DNA of 64,000 nucleotides from Flavobacterium piscisymbiosum (GTDB lineage: Bacteria > Bacteroidota > Bacteroidia > Flavobacteriales > Flavobacteriaceae), in the NCBI RefSeq assembly GCF_020905295.1, contig NZ_JAJJMM010000001.1, positions 2,852,001 to 2,916,000 of the forward strand, in the 5' to 3' direction. A model generated the notes under the pieces. It saw only the letters and a program-made list of their open reading frames with translations, was not told the DNA's origin and made no database searches. A program made the position numbers and the translations under genes. Of this stretch, positions 1 to 8,234 are shown one piece after another; position 1 is the first letter of the stretch; the number at the start of each line of letters is the position of its first letter.

Positions 1-196
1 GAAGTAAAGCCACCTGAACGGCAAACTCAGCATTAAACTCTTTTGTGTTTTGTGAAGCAACCAATATTTCCATTGCTACATTACTTAAATGAACAACGTA
101 TGGTAAGTTTGTTCCAGGAATTAATTGATTGATATCTGCGTGTTTTTTTGCGGCAAATTTTATTGCTTTTTGATAAAGCGTTTGTATGTTGATCAT
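1..196 (-). CDS. HD-domain (p)ppGpp hydrolase-like protein, N-terminal part (runs off window)
   Basis: Only the first 65 residues lie in the window; the ATG is the reverse complement of CAT at 194-196 and the frame is open to base 1. The visible part reads Y-x-K-A-I-x-F-A-A-x-K-H, then P-G-T-x-L-P-Y-V-V-H-L, then V-A-M-E-I. This is the opening of the HD hydrolase domain of SpoT/MESH1-type small (p)ppGpp or nucleotide phosphohydrolases, where H in the KH and HL positions helps bind metal. The full HD motif would lie beyond the window edge and cannot be confirmed. Function is inferred from family resemblance only. Confidence 0.6.
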   Translation of the reverse strand, partial: MINIQTLYQKAIKFAAKKHADINQLIPGTNLPYVVHLSNVAMEILVASQNTKEFNAEFAVQVALL

Positions 197-350
197 ATTA
201 TTTTTTCAAAGGGTAAATACTTTGCAGTTTGCAAGCCTCGCAGTTTGATAGAATATTTCTGCTATACGAAAATACAAATTAAATTTAGGATTATCTAAAA
301 TGATTGATTTTACAGGGATTTAATCAGAACACATCTTTAATAACCGGAAT

Positions 351-384
351 AAAAAAATCCCGTTTCAATCGAAACAGGATTTCG
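351..384 (-). terminator. Intrinsic terminator after the AHSA1 gene
   Basis: An ATCCCGTTTC / GAAACAGGAT stem with an AATC loop is followed on the minus strand by a run of seven T. It lies 20 bases past the stop of the 404-904 gene and closes the arsR-AHSA1-AHSA1 operon. Confidence 0.8.
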
Positions 385-403
385 TAAGTACAAAATAAAA
401 TGA

Positions 404-904
404 TTAAGCTTTCGAAGCAAAAATTTTGTCCAGGCCTTCCATAGCAATGGTGAATCCTTCTTTGAATCCCATTTCGATAATCTTTTCTAAATCGGATAGT
501 TTTTCGTGTTTAATAGCAATGTCTACAAAAGTAGTATCGCCTTGTTCTGAAAAATTGACATCCCAATCAGAACGCGGAAAATCATTGTTTAAATTACCTT
601 CGTTATCGCAAAAAGCATCCAGATATTTAAAATTTGTCTTTGGAGTTATCGAAGTAAAATCAGCCAAAGCCCAATGTTCTTCGCCTTGAGGCCCAACCAT
701 TGCGTAAAGTCTTTGTCCGCCTTCTTTAAATTCCATTCTTTTTGTTTTAGATTTCCAAGGGGCAGGAGCCCACCATTGATCTAAAATTTCAGCTTCTGTC
801 CAAGCTGACCAAACATTGGCAAGTGATGCATTGAACTCACGTTTTACATTTACCGTACTGGTTTCTTTGTTTACAGTAAAATTCATTAATAAGTTAGATT
901 TCAT
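404..904 (-). CDS. AHSA1/SRPBCC-domain protein (copy 2 of tandem pair)
   Basis: A 166-residue protein of the AHSA1 (activator of Hsp90 ATPase homolog 1-like) branch of the SRPBCC/START fold. The family marker REF-x-AS at residues 22-27, [18 protein letters not shown] in the first third, and a C-terminal MGFKEGFT helix are all present. SRPBCC proteins bind hydrophobic ligands in a deep cavity; the ligand here is unknown. The gene is a clear duplicate of the one at 955-1455 (same length, most residues identical). It is the third gene of an operon headed by an ArsR regulator, a common pairing for this family, and is probably controlled by it. The start was chosen at the ATG matching its paralog; an in-frame Met at residue 7 is an alternative. 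Confidence 0.9.
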   Translation of the reverse strand: MKSNLLMNFTVNKETSTVNVKREFNASLANVWSAWTEAEILDQWWAPAPWKSKTKRMEFKEGGQRLYAMVGPQGEEHWALADFTSITPKTNFKYLDAFCDNEGNLNNDFPRSDWDVNFSEQGDTTFVDIAIKHEKLSDLEKIIEMGFKEGFTIAMEGLDKIFASKA

Positions 905-954
905 TTTCTTAAGATTTTAAATTCATTATTATTTTATCTGGCTTATTGCACTGT

Positions 955-1455
955 TTACTTTTGTGCTTCAAGGATTTTATCCAAAGTTTCCATAGTGCTT
1001 GTAAAGCCTTCTTTAAAGCCCATTTCGATTATTTTTTCTAAATCAGATAAGCTATTGCGTTTAATTTCAATATCAACAATTACAGAATCTCCTTGTTCAG
1101 AGAAATTGATATCCCAATACGAACTTCCAAAAGTTGAATCCGGATTACCTTCGGCATCGCAAAAAGTAGCGGAATATTTAAAATTGGTTTTTGGAGAAAT
1201 CGCGGTATAATCAATACGTCCCCATCGTTCCTGATTTTCAGTTCCTACCATGGCGTATAATCTATGTCCGCCTTCTGTAAAATCCATGTGTTTTGTTTTA
1301 GATGTAAATGGGGCAGGAGCCCACCATTGATCTAAAATTTCAGCTTCTGTCCATGCTGACCAAACATGAGAAAGGGATGCCTTGAACTCACGTGTTATAT
1401 TTACCGTGATGGTTTCTTTGTTCACAGCAAAATTCATTAAGAGATTAGATTTCAT
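955..1455 (-). CDS. AHSA1/SRPBCC-domain protein (copy 1 of tandem pair)
   Basis: A 166-residue AHSA1-type SRPBCC protein, paralog of the downstream gene at 404-904. The block [17 protein letters not shown] and the ends [16 protein letters not shown] are identical in both. The two diverge mainly in the middle (residues about 70-115), which lines the ligand pocket in this fold, so the copies may bind different ligands (inference). Its ATG lies inside the last codons of the ArsR gene (11-base overlap), implying translational coupling. Confidence 0.9.
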   Translation of the reverse strand: MKSNLLMNFAVNKETITVNITREFKASLSHVWSAWTEAEILDQWWAPAPFTSKTKHMDFTEGGHRLYAMVGTENQERWGRIDYTAISPKTNFKYSATFCDAEGNPDSTFGSSYWDINFSEQGDSVIVDIEIKRNSLSDLEKIIEMGFKEGFTSTMETLDKILEAQK

Positions 1456-1771
1456 TTTCTTTAGATTTTAAATTCATTAATACCTGATCAAGCTGACTGA
1501 AACGATTTTCCCAAATTGCTTTAAACTGCTCCAGCCATTTGTCAACTTCTTTCATTTTGTCAATTTTGAGTTGATAATATATCTCACGGCCTATTTTTTT
1601 TTCGGCTAATAAGTCGCATTCATTAAGGATTTTGATGTGTTTAGAAACGGCCTGTCTTGTGGTATTAAATTGCTCTGCAATCGCGTTGGGTGTTAGTGCA
1701 TTTGTAGCCACCAATACTAAAATAGCCCTGCGGGTTGGATCAGCAATAGCCTGAAAAATATCTCGTTTCAT
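1445..1771 (-). CDS. ArsR-family winged-helix transcriptional repressor
   Basis: A 108-residue protein with the classic ArsR N-terminus: [14 protein letters not shown] (about residues 9-22), then [21 protein letters not shown] as the recognition helix-turn-helix, then a beta-wing ending in GREIYYQL. No CxC or other metal-binding cysteine pair is visible (the only Cys is in NECDLL), so it is not an obvious metal sensor. It belongs to the branch that usually sits next to AHSA1/SRPBCC genes, as it does here. It overlaps the next gene by 11 bases. Two palindromes surround its own -7 box, which suggests self-repression. Confidence 0.92.
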   Translation of the reverse strand: MKRDIFQAIADPTRRAILVLVATNALTPNAIAEQFNTTRQAVSKHIKILNECDLLAEKKIGREIYYQLKIDKMKEVDKWLEQFKAIWENRFSQLDQVLMNLKSKENEI

Positions 1772-1789
1772 TTTTATTTATTTAAATAA

Positions 1790-1829
1790 GCAACCAATTA
1801 GTTGCAAATATACGCAACCGTTTGGTTTC
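1790..1829 (-). promoter_or_regulatory. Predicted ArsR operator pair
   Basis: GCAACCAATTAGTTGC (1790-1805) is a near-perfect palindrome. A second, weaker site, GCAACCGTTTGGTTTC (1814-1829), keeps the GCAACC...GGTT half sites. Their centres are 24 bp apart, and both touch or abut the -7 box at 1805-1812. The position is right for a repressor acting on the arsR-AHSA1 operon. The assignment is inferred from symmetry and position only. Confidence 0.55.
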
Positions 1830-1834
1830 TCAAA
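1805..1834 (-). promoter_or_regulatory. Promoter of the arsR-AHSA1 operon
   Basis: On the minus strand TATATTTG (1812-1805) matches the Bacteroidota -7 consensus TAnnTTTG. TTTG at 1834-1831 lies 18 bases upstream, matching the -33 element. The ATG follows about 34 bases downstream. Confidence 0.7.
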
Positions 1835-1973
1835 AATATTTTGCAATTATTTTTAAAACGGATTTATGCAAACAAAAAAAAAGATGCACTATTTGTACGT
1901 CTTAAATTGTATTAAGTTTTGTCTAAAAAGCAGTTAATGGCTCTGGATTTTATGGAGAAGGATTAACACAATT

Positions 1974-2684
1974 TTAGTTATCCCATTTTTCGATTATATT
2001 TTCCTGCCACAAATTTTGAGCATATTCCCTGAATACTTTTGGGCCATTTTTAAAATTGGCATCCAATTTATATTCACCGCCAATAAAAGATGCTTTATCA
2101 TTTACATCACTTCCAACCTGAACCTTATTTTCTCCGCGCATGGCATATTTATTATTTCCCTCGTACATGATTATTTTCATGTTAGACGGACTCACATCAC
2201 CATGGCAAACGGTTTTATACATAAGCCATACTTCGGCAATTCCGTTTTTATTTAAGTCGGTGATTTTAAAAGTATTTTTAACAAAAGAAGCAGTAATATC
2301 AACGGGACAATCGACAATAAAATCCTTCACTCTCCAGGTTTGAGTTGCTACATTATTTGAAAGTATAAAGTGATAGGCATATAATTCAGCATCACTACCA
2401 TCTTCAAATTCATGTTTCAGTTGCTCATTATGATATATGCCGGTTTCAGTTGTAATGACAATATTATCTCCGGATTTATCTTTCCAGCGAACGGCACTTT
2501 TTATAAAACCTTCGTATTTTATGGAACCCGGAAACTGAGTAGAATCGATTTTGTTTACAACTAAAGAATATTCTTTTTCCTCTGTTAATGCTGAGGTTTC
2601 AACTTCTTCTCGGGACTCTTTTTTATCTGATTTACAGCTTGAAAAAGTAATAAGTAACAGGCATAAAAAGGCAATATTTTTCAT
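1974..2684 (-). CDS. Lipoprotein of unknown function (possible M949_RS01915-like)
   Basis: A 236-residue exported lipoprotein: hydrophobic signal peptide, then lipobox TFSSC with Cys at residue 17, followed by a Lys/Asp/Glu-rich stretch. The C-terminal half holds the phrase KITDLNKNGIAEVWLMYK, which resembles a VCBS/FG-GAP-like Asp-rich turn, then SPSNMKIIMYEG. From memory this wording resembles the flavobacterial family named after Riemerella M949_RS01915 (surface polysaccharide biosynthesis), but I cannot verify that. It heads toward a second lipoprotein gene 24 bases away and may share its transcript. Confidence 0.75.
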   Translation of the reverse strand: MKNIAFLCLLLITFSSCKSDKKESREEVETSALTEEKEYSLVVNKIDSTQFPGSIKYEGFIKSAVRWKDKSGDNIVITTETGIYHNEQLKHEFEDGSDAELYAYHFILSNNVATQTWRVKDFIVDCPVDITASFVKNTFKITDLNKNGIAEVWLMYKTVCHGDVSPSNMKIIMYEGNNKYAMRGENKVQVGSDVNDKASFIGGEYKLDANFKNGPKVFREYAQNLWQENIIEKWDN

Positions 2685-2708
2685 AGAAAAGTGTTTAAAA
2701 GAAATGAT

Positions 2709-3254
2709 TTATTCCTGCTGAATCCATTCGTATTTACCGTCTTTCAAATAAATTACGCCACCGCCGCAGCTTTCTTCGGCATGAATAAGTATTCCGTCAT
2801 TCAGGAGTTTTATCTTATCTTCTTCCTTGATTTCTTCATCGCCCATTATTTCGCCATCGTCATTTACATTATTCCAGTAAACCTCATTTTTAGGTGCTTT
2901 TTCGAATATTCCTGCCCAGTCAATTTCATCAAAACCCTGACTCAAAACATTATTTCCTAGCCCTAAATAATCCGTCTTATTTCCGTTGCCAAATGTTATT
3001 CTCAAACCGCTTTTTCCGCTTTTTGTGCTTCGTACAATTTCGACAGTTTCGTCAAGATTGTCGCCGTCAAGATCACAGACAATTTTATTTACTTTATGCT
3101 TTGTCGAAATAAGAATAGTGTCGGCATTGTTTGTATTTTCAACTGGCTTTTTTATACTGTCGGTTTTTACAGTTTTTATTTCTGTTTGTTGTTTCTCTTC
3201 TTTCTTGCACGAAATGAAAACAAGCGTAATAATTACCAGAATTCTAATTTTCAT
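2709..3254 (-). CDS. Lipoprotein with FG-GAP-like repeat, unknown function
   Basis: A 181-residue predicted lipoprotein. The signal peptide ends in lipobox VFISC (Cys 16), followed by KKEEKQQ, a charged stretch typical of surface-exported Bacteroidota lipoproteins. In the middle, CDLDGDNLDETVEIV resembles a Ca-binding FG-GAP/VCBS turn, and NDDGEIMGDEE is acidic. The C-terminal ESCGGGVIYLKDGKYEW may form a beta-strand cap. No enzyme motif is visible. Its neighbours are two more lipoprotein genes on the same strand. Confidence 0.75.
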   Translation of the reverse strand: MKIRILVIITLVFISCKKEEKQQTEIKTVKTDSIKKPVENTNNADTILISTKHKVNKIVCDLDGDNLDETVEIVRSTKSGKSGLRITFGNGNKTDYLGLGNNVLSQGFDEIDWAGIFEKAPKNEVYWNNVNDDGEIMGDEEIKEEDKIKLLNDGILIHAEESCGGGVIYLKDGKYEWIQQE

Positions 3255-3293
3255 AATTTGCTTCTTTTTTGAATAGCATAATATTTTAAAAAT

Positions 3294-4040
3294 TTATTTC
3301 AATTCTTTAACAATCTCTGTAAATTTCATTTTTGTAGCAATTTGAATTGGCTTTTCTCCGTACGAAATATCATCTCCGGCATCAAAAGTTTCAGGTTTGT
3401 TTTTATCTGCACCTTTTTTCAAAAGGTATTTCACCATCTCCGGATTATTCTTTTTTACAGCAATTATCAATGCAGTTTCTCCGTCTATATCGCCTTTATT
3501 GAATTTTAAAGCATTCAAAACCTCATAATCAGATCTTCTTACAGCTTCTTCAAATACATGAAATTTCCCTCGAATATCTCCTTTTTCCTGATTGGCACCT
3601 TTTAATAAAAGCAGTTTTGCACAGTCGTAAAAATTACCAAAACCAGCAGTGTTGAAAGCATCAGAGTTGTTTATATTTCCTCCTTTTTGTATTAGATATT
3701 TTAATATTTCCAAAGTTCCTTTATCAGCCGCAGTTTCAACATACGATTCGTCGCTTTTAGGTTTGTTAATTACCGCTCCGCCTTCTACAAGAGCCTTAAC
3801 CACCGCGAGATTATTTTGCCAGATGGCAGCCTGCAGAGGCGCAATTTTATTCTTTGGTTCATAATTGGCAGGGAATTTTGTACCAATCATTTTAAGTGCT
3901 TTTTGAGTATTATTTGCAAAAACAGCATCATAAAATTCATCCACAACTTCTGGTGAAGGAACGACTTGTTTTGATTCTGAAAAACAGCTACTCAAAGAAA
4001 GGGCCAGGAGAGTTAAAACAATCAGTTTTATTTTTTTCAT
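3294..4040 (-). CDS. Ankyrin-repeat lipoprotein
   Basis: A 248-residue lipoprotein: signal peptide with lipobox SLSSC (Cys 19), then ankyrin repeats from about residue 60 to the end. Recognisable repeat cores are APLQAAIWQNNLAVVKALVEGGA, YVETAADKGTLEILKYLIQKGG, ALIIAVKKNNPEMVKYLLKKGA and KPIQIATKMKFTEIVKEL. Ankyrin repeats bind other proteins, so a periplasmic or surface binding role is likely. The partner is not evident from the context. Confidence 0.85.
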   Translation of the reverse strand: MKKIKLIVLTLLALSLSSCFSESKQVVPSPEVVDEFYDAVFANNTQKALKMIGTKFPANYEPKNKIAPLQAAIWQNNLAVVKALVEGGAVINKPKSDESYVETAADKGTLEILKYLIQKGGNINNSDAFNTAGFGNFYDCAKLLLLKGANQEKGDIRGKFHVFEEAVRRSDYEVLNALKFNKGDIDGETALIIAVKKNNPEMVKYLLKKGADKNKPETFDAGDDISYGEKPIQIATKMKFTEIVKELK

Positions 4041-4116
4041 AACTAAGGTTATTTTTTCATTTTTTAGGATGCCGAAAATATTTTAAAATCCATATTGAAA
4101 TACATAAGAATGTGAC

Positions 4117-5304
4117 TTATCCCCTAAATTTATTACTGACAATTATATTTTTAAGTCTCGCCTTTAAGTCTTCTCCCGTATCAAAAACCATTTGTTCATT
4201 ATTAGGGAAAGGCACAGCGCGCTTATTAAAATACGACATATAATTCTCCTCGCAGGCGCTTCTGTCTCCTTTATAAGTAGAATAAATATTCTCAAAAATA
4301 AATTCGCTAGTTATCGGAAATGATTGTAGTAACTGATTCGTTTTCACATCAACATAATCTATTTGAGCCGTTACCTGACAGGATTTAAATTGTCTGAATT
4401 CATATACATTTGCACGAAGCGTTCTGTAGTTATCGACTTTTATTTCCTTGCCCAAACTATCCTTTACAGGTCTTCCTCTGCTGTCCAATAGTGTTTTTAC
4501 ACCATCTTTTACCTGTCTTTCTTTAATAAATTCTTTCTCCTTAATTTGTTCCGGCGAAATATTAATTTGTCTAAAATTGATCACCAAACTATAATCGTAC
4601 GTAACATTTTTTTGTCTCAGGTTATGATAAACTGTCCACTTATCATTTAATCCGTAGGTTTTAAAATCCAGTAAATCATCCTGAAGTACTTTCGGAATTA
4701 CCATATTGGTTTCATTTTTGGCATAAACATCCACAAAATCAGTCCCTTTAAACTGTGCATCTTCCATCAATTTTTTGGTGTTTTTATAATTTGGACTCAG
4801 ACTTTCCAAATAGAAAAAATCATCATATGCTTTTCTAAAATCCAGTTTGTTTTTTGATTTTAAAAGTGCCGAAGCATTCTCATATAAGTACTTAGAAAGC
4901 GCAATTTTACTGCTCACAATCTGATCCGAATAATTATCAAATACAAACGAAGCATTTTTACCCTGTTTTAGTAAAGGCAACGGCAGTAAAGGCCTAATTT
5001 TTTCCTGACGATTATTCAATTGCAAATACGTATTATAAACTCGTTCTGCATTGGCTGGAGTAGCTTCTTTTATCATCAAATCAAGATTGCGTAAATCCCT
5101 GTCCTTTGCTTTTGCAAAAGCCTCTTCGAGCAAAAACACATAATCTTGTTTCCCTTTTGAATCTTTTTTGGTTCTCAATGCCTCTACGGCGCGGTCTATT
5201 GCAGCGTCATAATTTCCGTCGCTTAGCAACGATTGGGTGGTTTTTACACCACATGACGAAAGTGCTAAAAATAATATAGAAAACAGTAAAGTAATTTTTT
5301 TCAT
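4117..5304 (-). CDS. Large lipoprotein of unknown function
   Basis: The start is set at the ATG at 5304, giving 395 residues: it opens MKKITLLFS with a clean signal peptide and lipobox ALSSC. A longer reading to 5343 would bury that signal peptide. The first part (about residues 25-180) looks helical and repeat-like (SLLSDGNYDAAIDRAVEAL, then LEEAFAKAKDRD), similar to TPR arrays. The second part is beta-rich and ends with YSTYKGDRSACEENY. I do not recognise a named family. The gene is the most upstream in a series of four minus-strand lipoprotein genes. Confidence 0.75.
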   Translation of the reverse strand: MKKITLLFSILFLALSSCGVKTTQSLLSDGNYDAAIDRAVEALRTKKDSKGKQDYVFLLEEAFAKAKDRDLRNLDLMIKEATPANAERVYNTYLQLNNRQEKIRPLLPLPLLKQGKNASFVFDNYSDQIVSSKIALSKYLYENASALLKSKNKLDFRKAYDDFFYLESLSPNYKNTKKLMEDAQFKGTDFVDVYAKNETNMVIPKVLQDDLLDFKTYGLNDKWTVYHNLRQKNVTYDYSLVINFRQINISPEQIKEKEFIKERQVKDGVKTLLDSRGRPVKDSLGKEIKVDNYRTLRANVYEFRQFKSCQVTAQIDYVDVKTNQLLQSFPITSEFIFENIYSTYKGDRSACEENYMSYFNKRAVPFPNNEQMVFDTGEDLKARLKNIIVSNKFRG

Positions 5305-5404
5305 AGTATTTTTTTGAAGGTGTAAATATATCTTTTTTAACATTCAACAACTATGCCTTTTTTTGATTTATTTTCAGGAGCATAAATTTCATTTTTCATA
5401 AGAA

Positions 5405-5485
5405 TCACCTGTCCCGCTTTCACCTTTATCTCTCCTCCCGATAGCCATCTGGAGGAGAGGATATCGGCTCTATCGGGGCTAGTTT
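5405..5485 (-). ncRNA. Flavo-1-like structured RNA motif (copy 1)
   Basis: Read on the minus strand: CTAGCCCCGATAGAGCCGAT, then ATCCTCTCC, a hairpin tip, GGAGAGATAAAGGTGAAAGC and GGGA. ATC[C]TCTCC pairs with GGAGAGAT with one bulged C, exactly as in copies 3 and 4 where the helix sequence differs. The tip holds a degraded copy of the CCCGATAGCTATCGGG palindrome. I believe this is the Rfam Flavo-1 motif, but that name is from memory. Confidence 0.55.
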
Positions 5486-5720
5486 AGAATTTTTGTTCTC
5501 TTAAGATGAACTGTATTGTTTATGCGAGTAAGAACTTTTTTCCTTAATACAAAACAATCTCATGAATCCAATTTTGATTTTTTTTTGCAGAGATGAAGCA
5601 ATGTGTGTTTTATCCTTGATTAAGATTCAGTGCTTTCAAAAGAGGTTCTTAGTACTTATGAATTCTTAAGATTAAATAAGATGTATTTAATAAATAGTAT
5701 TTTTTTTCTGTAAAACTTTA

Positions 5721-5752
5721 TTTACAAAAAGCAAATATGATTCTTATCTTTG
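5721..5752 (+). promoter_or_regulatory. Promoter of the MazG-like gene
   Basis: TATCTTTG at 5745-5752 fits the TAnnTTTG -7 box. A TTTAC at 5721 is a weak -33 candidate about 20 bases upstream. The ATG is at 5837, leaving a leader of roughly 80 bases. Confidence 0.5.
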
Positions 5753-5836
5753 AAGACTTTGTTTTTTCGTTTGTAACAGCAGAAAAAAACAGATAAACAG
5801 GCAATCAATTAAATAATTTAAAACAAACAAAATCTA

Positions 5837-6157
5837 ATGGATTTAAAAATAATAACAAAGAAAGTAGTAATGGTATCTGATCAGTATGAAAAAAACTGTG
5901 ATATTAAAAGAGATGCAGATTGGTATATTTTAAAATTACATGAAGAAGTTGGAGAATTGACACAGAATTATCTTTCCTATACGCTTAGAGGAAGGAAAAG
6001 AAATCTAACACCAGAAGAATTAAAGCAAAATATGTCGAATGAAGTAGCTGACATTCTGGGGCAGATTTTATTATTCGCAAATTATCACGATATTGATATA
6101 GAGAAGTCTATGGAAGATAAATGGTTTTCGTATCTAACATTAAATGCTGATGAGTAG
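5837..6157 (+). CDS. MazG-like nucleotide pyrophosphohydrolase
   Basis: A 106-residue all-alpha NTP pyrophosphatase. It has the metal-binding signature of the MazG/PRA-PH superfamily: KLHEEVGELTQNY (E-x-x-E at about residues 35-38) and, on a later helix, NEVADILGQILLFA (E-x-x-D). These enzymes cleave NTPs or dNTPs to NMP plus pyrophosphate and are used for housecleaning of unusual nucleotides. The length fits a single MazG domain. It stands alone on the plus strand between two minus-strand blocks, with its own promoter. Confidence 0.85.
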   Translation: MDLKIITKKVVMVSDQYEKNCDIKRDADWYILKLHEEVGELTQNYLSYTLRGRKRNLTPEELKQNMSNEVADILGQILLFANYHDIDIEKSMEDKWFSYLTLNADE

Positions 6158-6168
6158 CAAGGTATCTT

Positions 6169-6648
6169 TTAGGAAATAATTGATGATAATTTTTCTTCGA
6201 TTCCAATATAAAAGTTATCGAATACAATATTGTGTGTACGTAAATAATAGATACCTAAACTTAGGAAAAACAAACCAACAAAAAAGAACAAAAATTTTAC
6301 TAAAAAATCTTTCTTTGGCAAATAATATTCAGTTTCGGGTTTTGCCGGATTGTAGTAAATAGGTGTTGTTTCGTGTATAGTACAAATTGAATTGCTTTTT
6401 CCTTTTACACTTATCTGATTCCTTGAGGTGTCATAAAATATAAAAAGTGGTATTTTAACAGGTGCTTCATTTTCTGCTAATGACTTTTCATTGCTAAAAC
6501 CTATAACGGTTGCAATTGTTTTTATTCCGGTTTTTATAATTCTTTGTTGTTTGATATATACTTTAATACCCATAAACATTAATATCAAACCTATAAGAAC
6601 AAGTAAAATATCCCAAGCCGATTTCCAGATTAATGATGCAGTTTCCAT
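6169..6648 (-). CDS. DUF3592 membrane protein
   Basis: A 159-residue protein with one N-terminal transmembrane helix (about residues 10-32) and one C-terminal helix (about 118-138) around a small beta-rich domain. The layout and the phrase YYNPAKPETEYYL match DUF3592, a family of small bacterial membrane proteins of unknown role. It is the last gene of a tightly packed minus-strand run (6 bases from the next gene upstream). Confidence 0.8.
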   Translation of the reverse strand: METASLIWKSAWDILLVLIGLILMFMGIKVYIKQQRIIKTGIKTIATVIGFSNEKSLAENEAPVKIPLFIFYDTSRNQISVKGKSNSICTIHETTPIYYNPAKPETEYYLPKKDFLVKFLFFFVGLFFLSLGIYYLRTHNIVFDNFYIGIEEKLSSIIS

Positions 6649-6654
6649 ATTAAA

Positions 6655-7023
6655 TTATTGATTTATTTCGTGTGCAATCACATTAAGTTCATGATCTATT
6701 TCATCCTGCGTTGGATTTTCGGCAATTCGAGTAATCTCCTGAACGACCCATTTATTTTTGATGTTTTTTCCAAAAGTAACAAGAATCCAATACTTCCACA
6801 TTTCGTCTTTGCCTTTTAATATTTTTACTGTTTCAGGAGCAATTTTTTCAGAGAACGGAAGTAAAAATGCAGCAATGGGTTGGCCAACTGGCCAGTTCAT
6901 ATCTTGCAGCCATTCTAATAAATCCGGAATAATTGGTTCGATATCTCCAAAAGAATGCTGTTTTAGTTTTTCAACAGTTTCAAGATCAAATTTATCTTTT
7001 GGTATCAAGCTTTTAATATCCAT
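6655..7023 (-). CDS. DUF5071-domain protein
   Basis: A 122-residue cytosolic protein that closely follows the DUF5071 pattern: it opens SLIPKDKFDLETVEKLK, then IIPDLLEWLQDMNWPVGQPI and MWKYWILVTF. The family is short, helical (HEAT-like) and of unknown function. I think related proteins are often found in mixed gene islands, including toxin-immunity islands. It sits between a DUF2947-like gene (11 bases) and DUF3592 (6 bases), so the three are probably co-transcribed. Confidence 0.85.
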   Translation of the reverse strand: MDIKSLIPKDKFDLETVEKLKQHSFGDIEPIIPDLLEWLQDMNWPVGQPIAAFLLPFSEKIAPETVKILKGKDEMWKYWILVTFGKNIKNKWVVQEITRIAENPTQDEIDHELNVIAHEINQ

Positions 7024-7034
7024 AAAAGGTTCAT

Positions 7035-7523
7035 TTATAATCGATAAGCAATAGACAAGTTTCCGTTTGTGCTTAAAATAATGGCTTTCCTGCTTTTAGG
7101 ATTGATAATAATATTGGCTTCATCTTCATATAAAAATGAAATCCAGTATTTGCAAATCAAAGCCCATTTAGATTCTATTCCCGAAGTTTTGTTCCAAAAA
7201 AAGATAACCGAATCATCATCTTCCCAATCAATAAGATTTTTTAAATTTTTGTCGAATGCGTCAATATTAGATTCATTCCAATCGTTTTGCCAGTTATATT
7301 CCTTTTTAATCTCATTTTTTATTTTCAATTCTTCAGGATGATTGATAAGCATCAAATGTCTTTTATTTTCCGAAACATATTCAGTCCAAAGTGCAGCACA
7401 ATAATCATCAGTCAAAGCCTTTATTTCAGGTTTATCAACATCGGTTAATTGAGGTTCACAATAATCATTTTCAAAATAATAGAATTTTTCCAGAGCCTCA
7501 TATTTATTTATAATCTTTTCCAT
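7035..7523 (-). CDS. DUF2947-like protein
   Basis: A 162-residue soluble protein. The pattern FYYFENDY near the N-terminus, then ALWTEYVS, WQNDWNESN, LIDWEDDDSVIFFWN, SKWALICKYWISFLYEDE and a final strand pair recalls DUF2947 (unknown function). The assignment is from memory of that family's Trp-rich spacing, so it is tentative. Its first 20 bases overlap the end of the upstream secreted-protein gene, pointing to one operon. Confidence 0.65.
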   Translation of the reverse strand: MEKIINKYEALEKFYYFENDYCEPQLTDVDKPEIKALTDDYCAALWTEYVSENKRHLMLINHPEELKIKNEIKKEYNWQNDWNESNIDAFDKNLKNLIDWEDDDSVIFFWNKTSGIESKWALICKYWISFLYEDEANIIINPKSRKAIILSTNGNLSIAYRL

Positions 7524-8223
7524 TAAAAATTAATTTTGATGTCGATTTTTTAGTCGTTTCCTTAGAGACACAATCATCATTTGTAGGAGTGCTGATGCTT
7601 TTTATAGTTGTGGTCTTCACTATGATATTGTTGTAATTATTGGTTTGCGTTTTGTCTATATCAAAAGTCGAATTACGATCCTCAAATTCTCCTGCACAAT
7701 TGGTATCCCATTCTCCGCCAGATCGCGAAATAGAATAATTGTTGAGCACTGGCTTCAAAGAATTTTTGTTTATAATGTACAATGATAAGTGAGTTTCACT
7801 AAAAGGATTAGGCCTGCTGCTGCCGTTATAAGACACCCTAACTCCAAAGGCTCTTGTAGTTTTATTAAGGTGATATAATCCGGTATCAATCGAAATACTG
7901 CTTAACATTAATGCATCAGATGTCCAGGCATTGGGTTCGATAAATTTGCAGATTATTTTACCTGTTGCATTATCGATCACAACGATATAGGCATCCAACA
8001 CAAAATAATCATGGCCTTCATTATCTTGTTCATTAATATCATATTTAGGAATAACCAAAACACTCTTACCCTTGTCATACGGTAAGATTTTTTGAGTAAA
8101 AAATTCCTGATGTACTTCACTTTTTTTAATATTGAGCTGTTTTAAAACAGTATTTAAGTGATCTGTATTTTGAGAAAACGAAAACTGAAAGCAAAGCATT
8201 AAAGCAAGTAGTATTTTTTTCAT
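7504..8223 (-). CDS. Secreted protein of unknown function
   Basis: A 239-residue protein with an N-terminal signal peptide (MKKILLALMLCFQFSFSQ), probably cleaved after FSQ or FS and released to the periplasm. The body is beta-rich, with HDYFVLDAYIVVID and KIICKFIEPNAW. Two cysteines (in DTNCAGEF and NDDCVSK) could form a disulfide. No family recognised. It overlaps the downstream gene by 20 bases. Confidence 0.75.
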   Translation of the reverse strand: MKKILLALMLCFQFSFSQNTDHLNTVLKQLNIKKSEVHQEFFTQKILPYDKGKSVLVIPKYDINEQDNEGHDYFVLDAYIVVIDNATGKIICKFIEPNAWTSDALMLSSISIDTGLYHLNKTTRAFGVRVSYNGSSRPNPFSETHLSLYIINKNSLKPVLNNYSISRSGGEWDTNCAGEFEDRNSTFDIDKTQTNNYNNIIVKTTTIKSISTPTNDDCVSKETTKKSTSKLIFNGKDYK

Positions 8224-8234
8224 TAGAATTTATT

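Larger units (their letters stand above)
5344..5836. other. Intergenic stretch with an RNA-like motif and a promoter
   Basis: A 490-base gap between divergent genes. It contains a Flavo-1-like motif on the minus strand (5405-5485) and the promoter of the MazG-like gene (5721-5752). The rest is AT-rich with no ORF of note. Confidence 0.6.
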
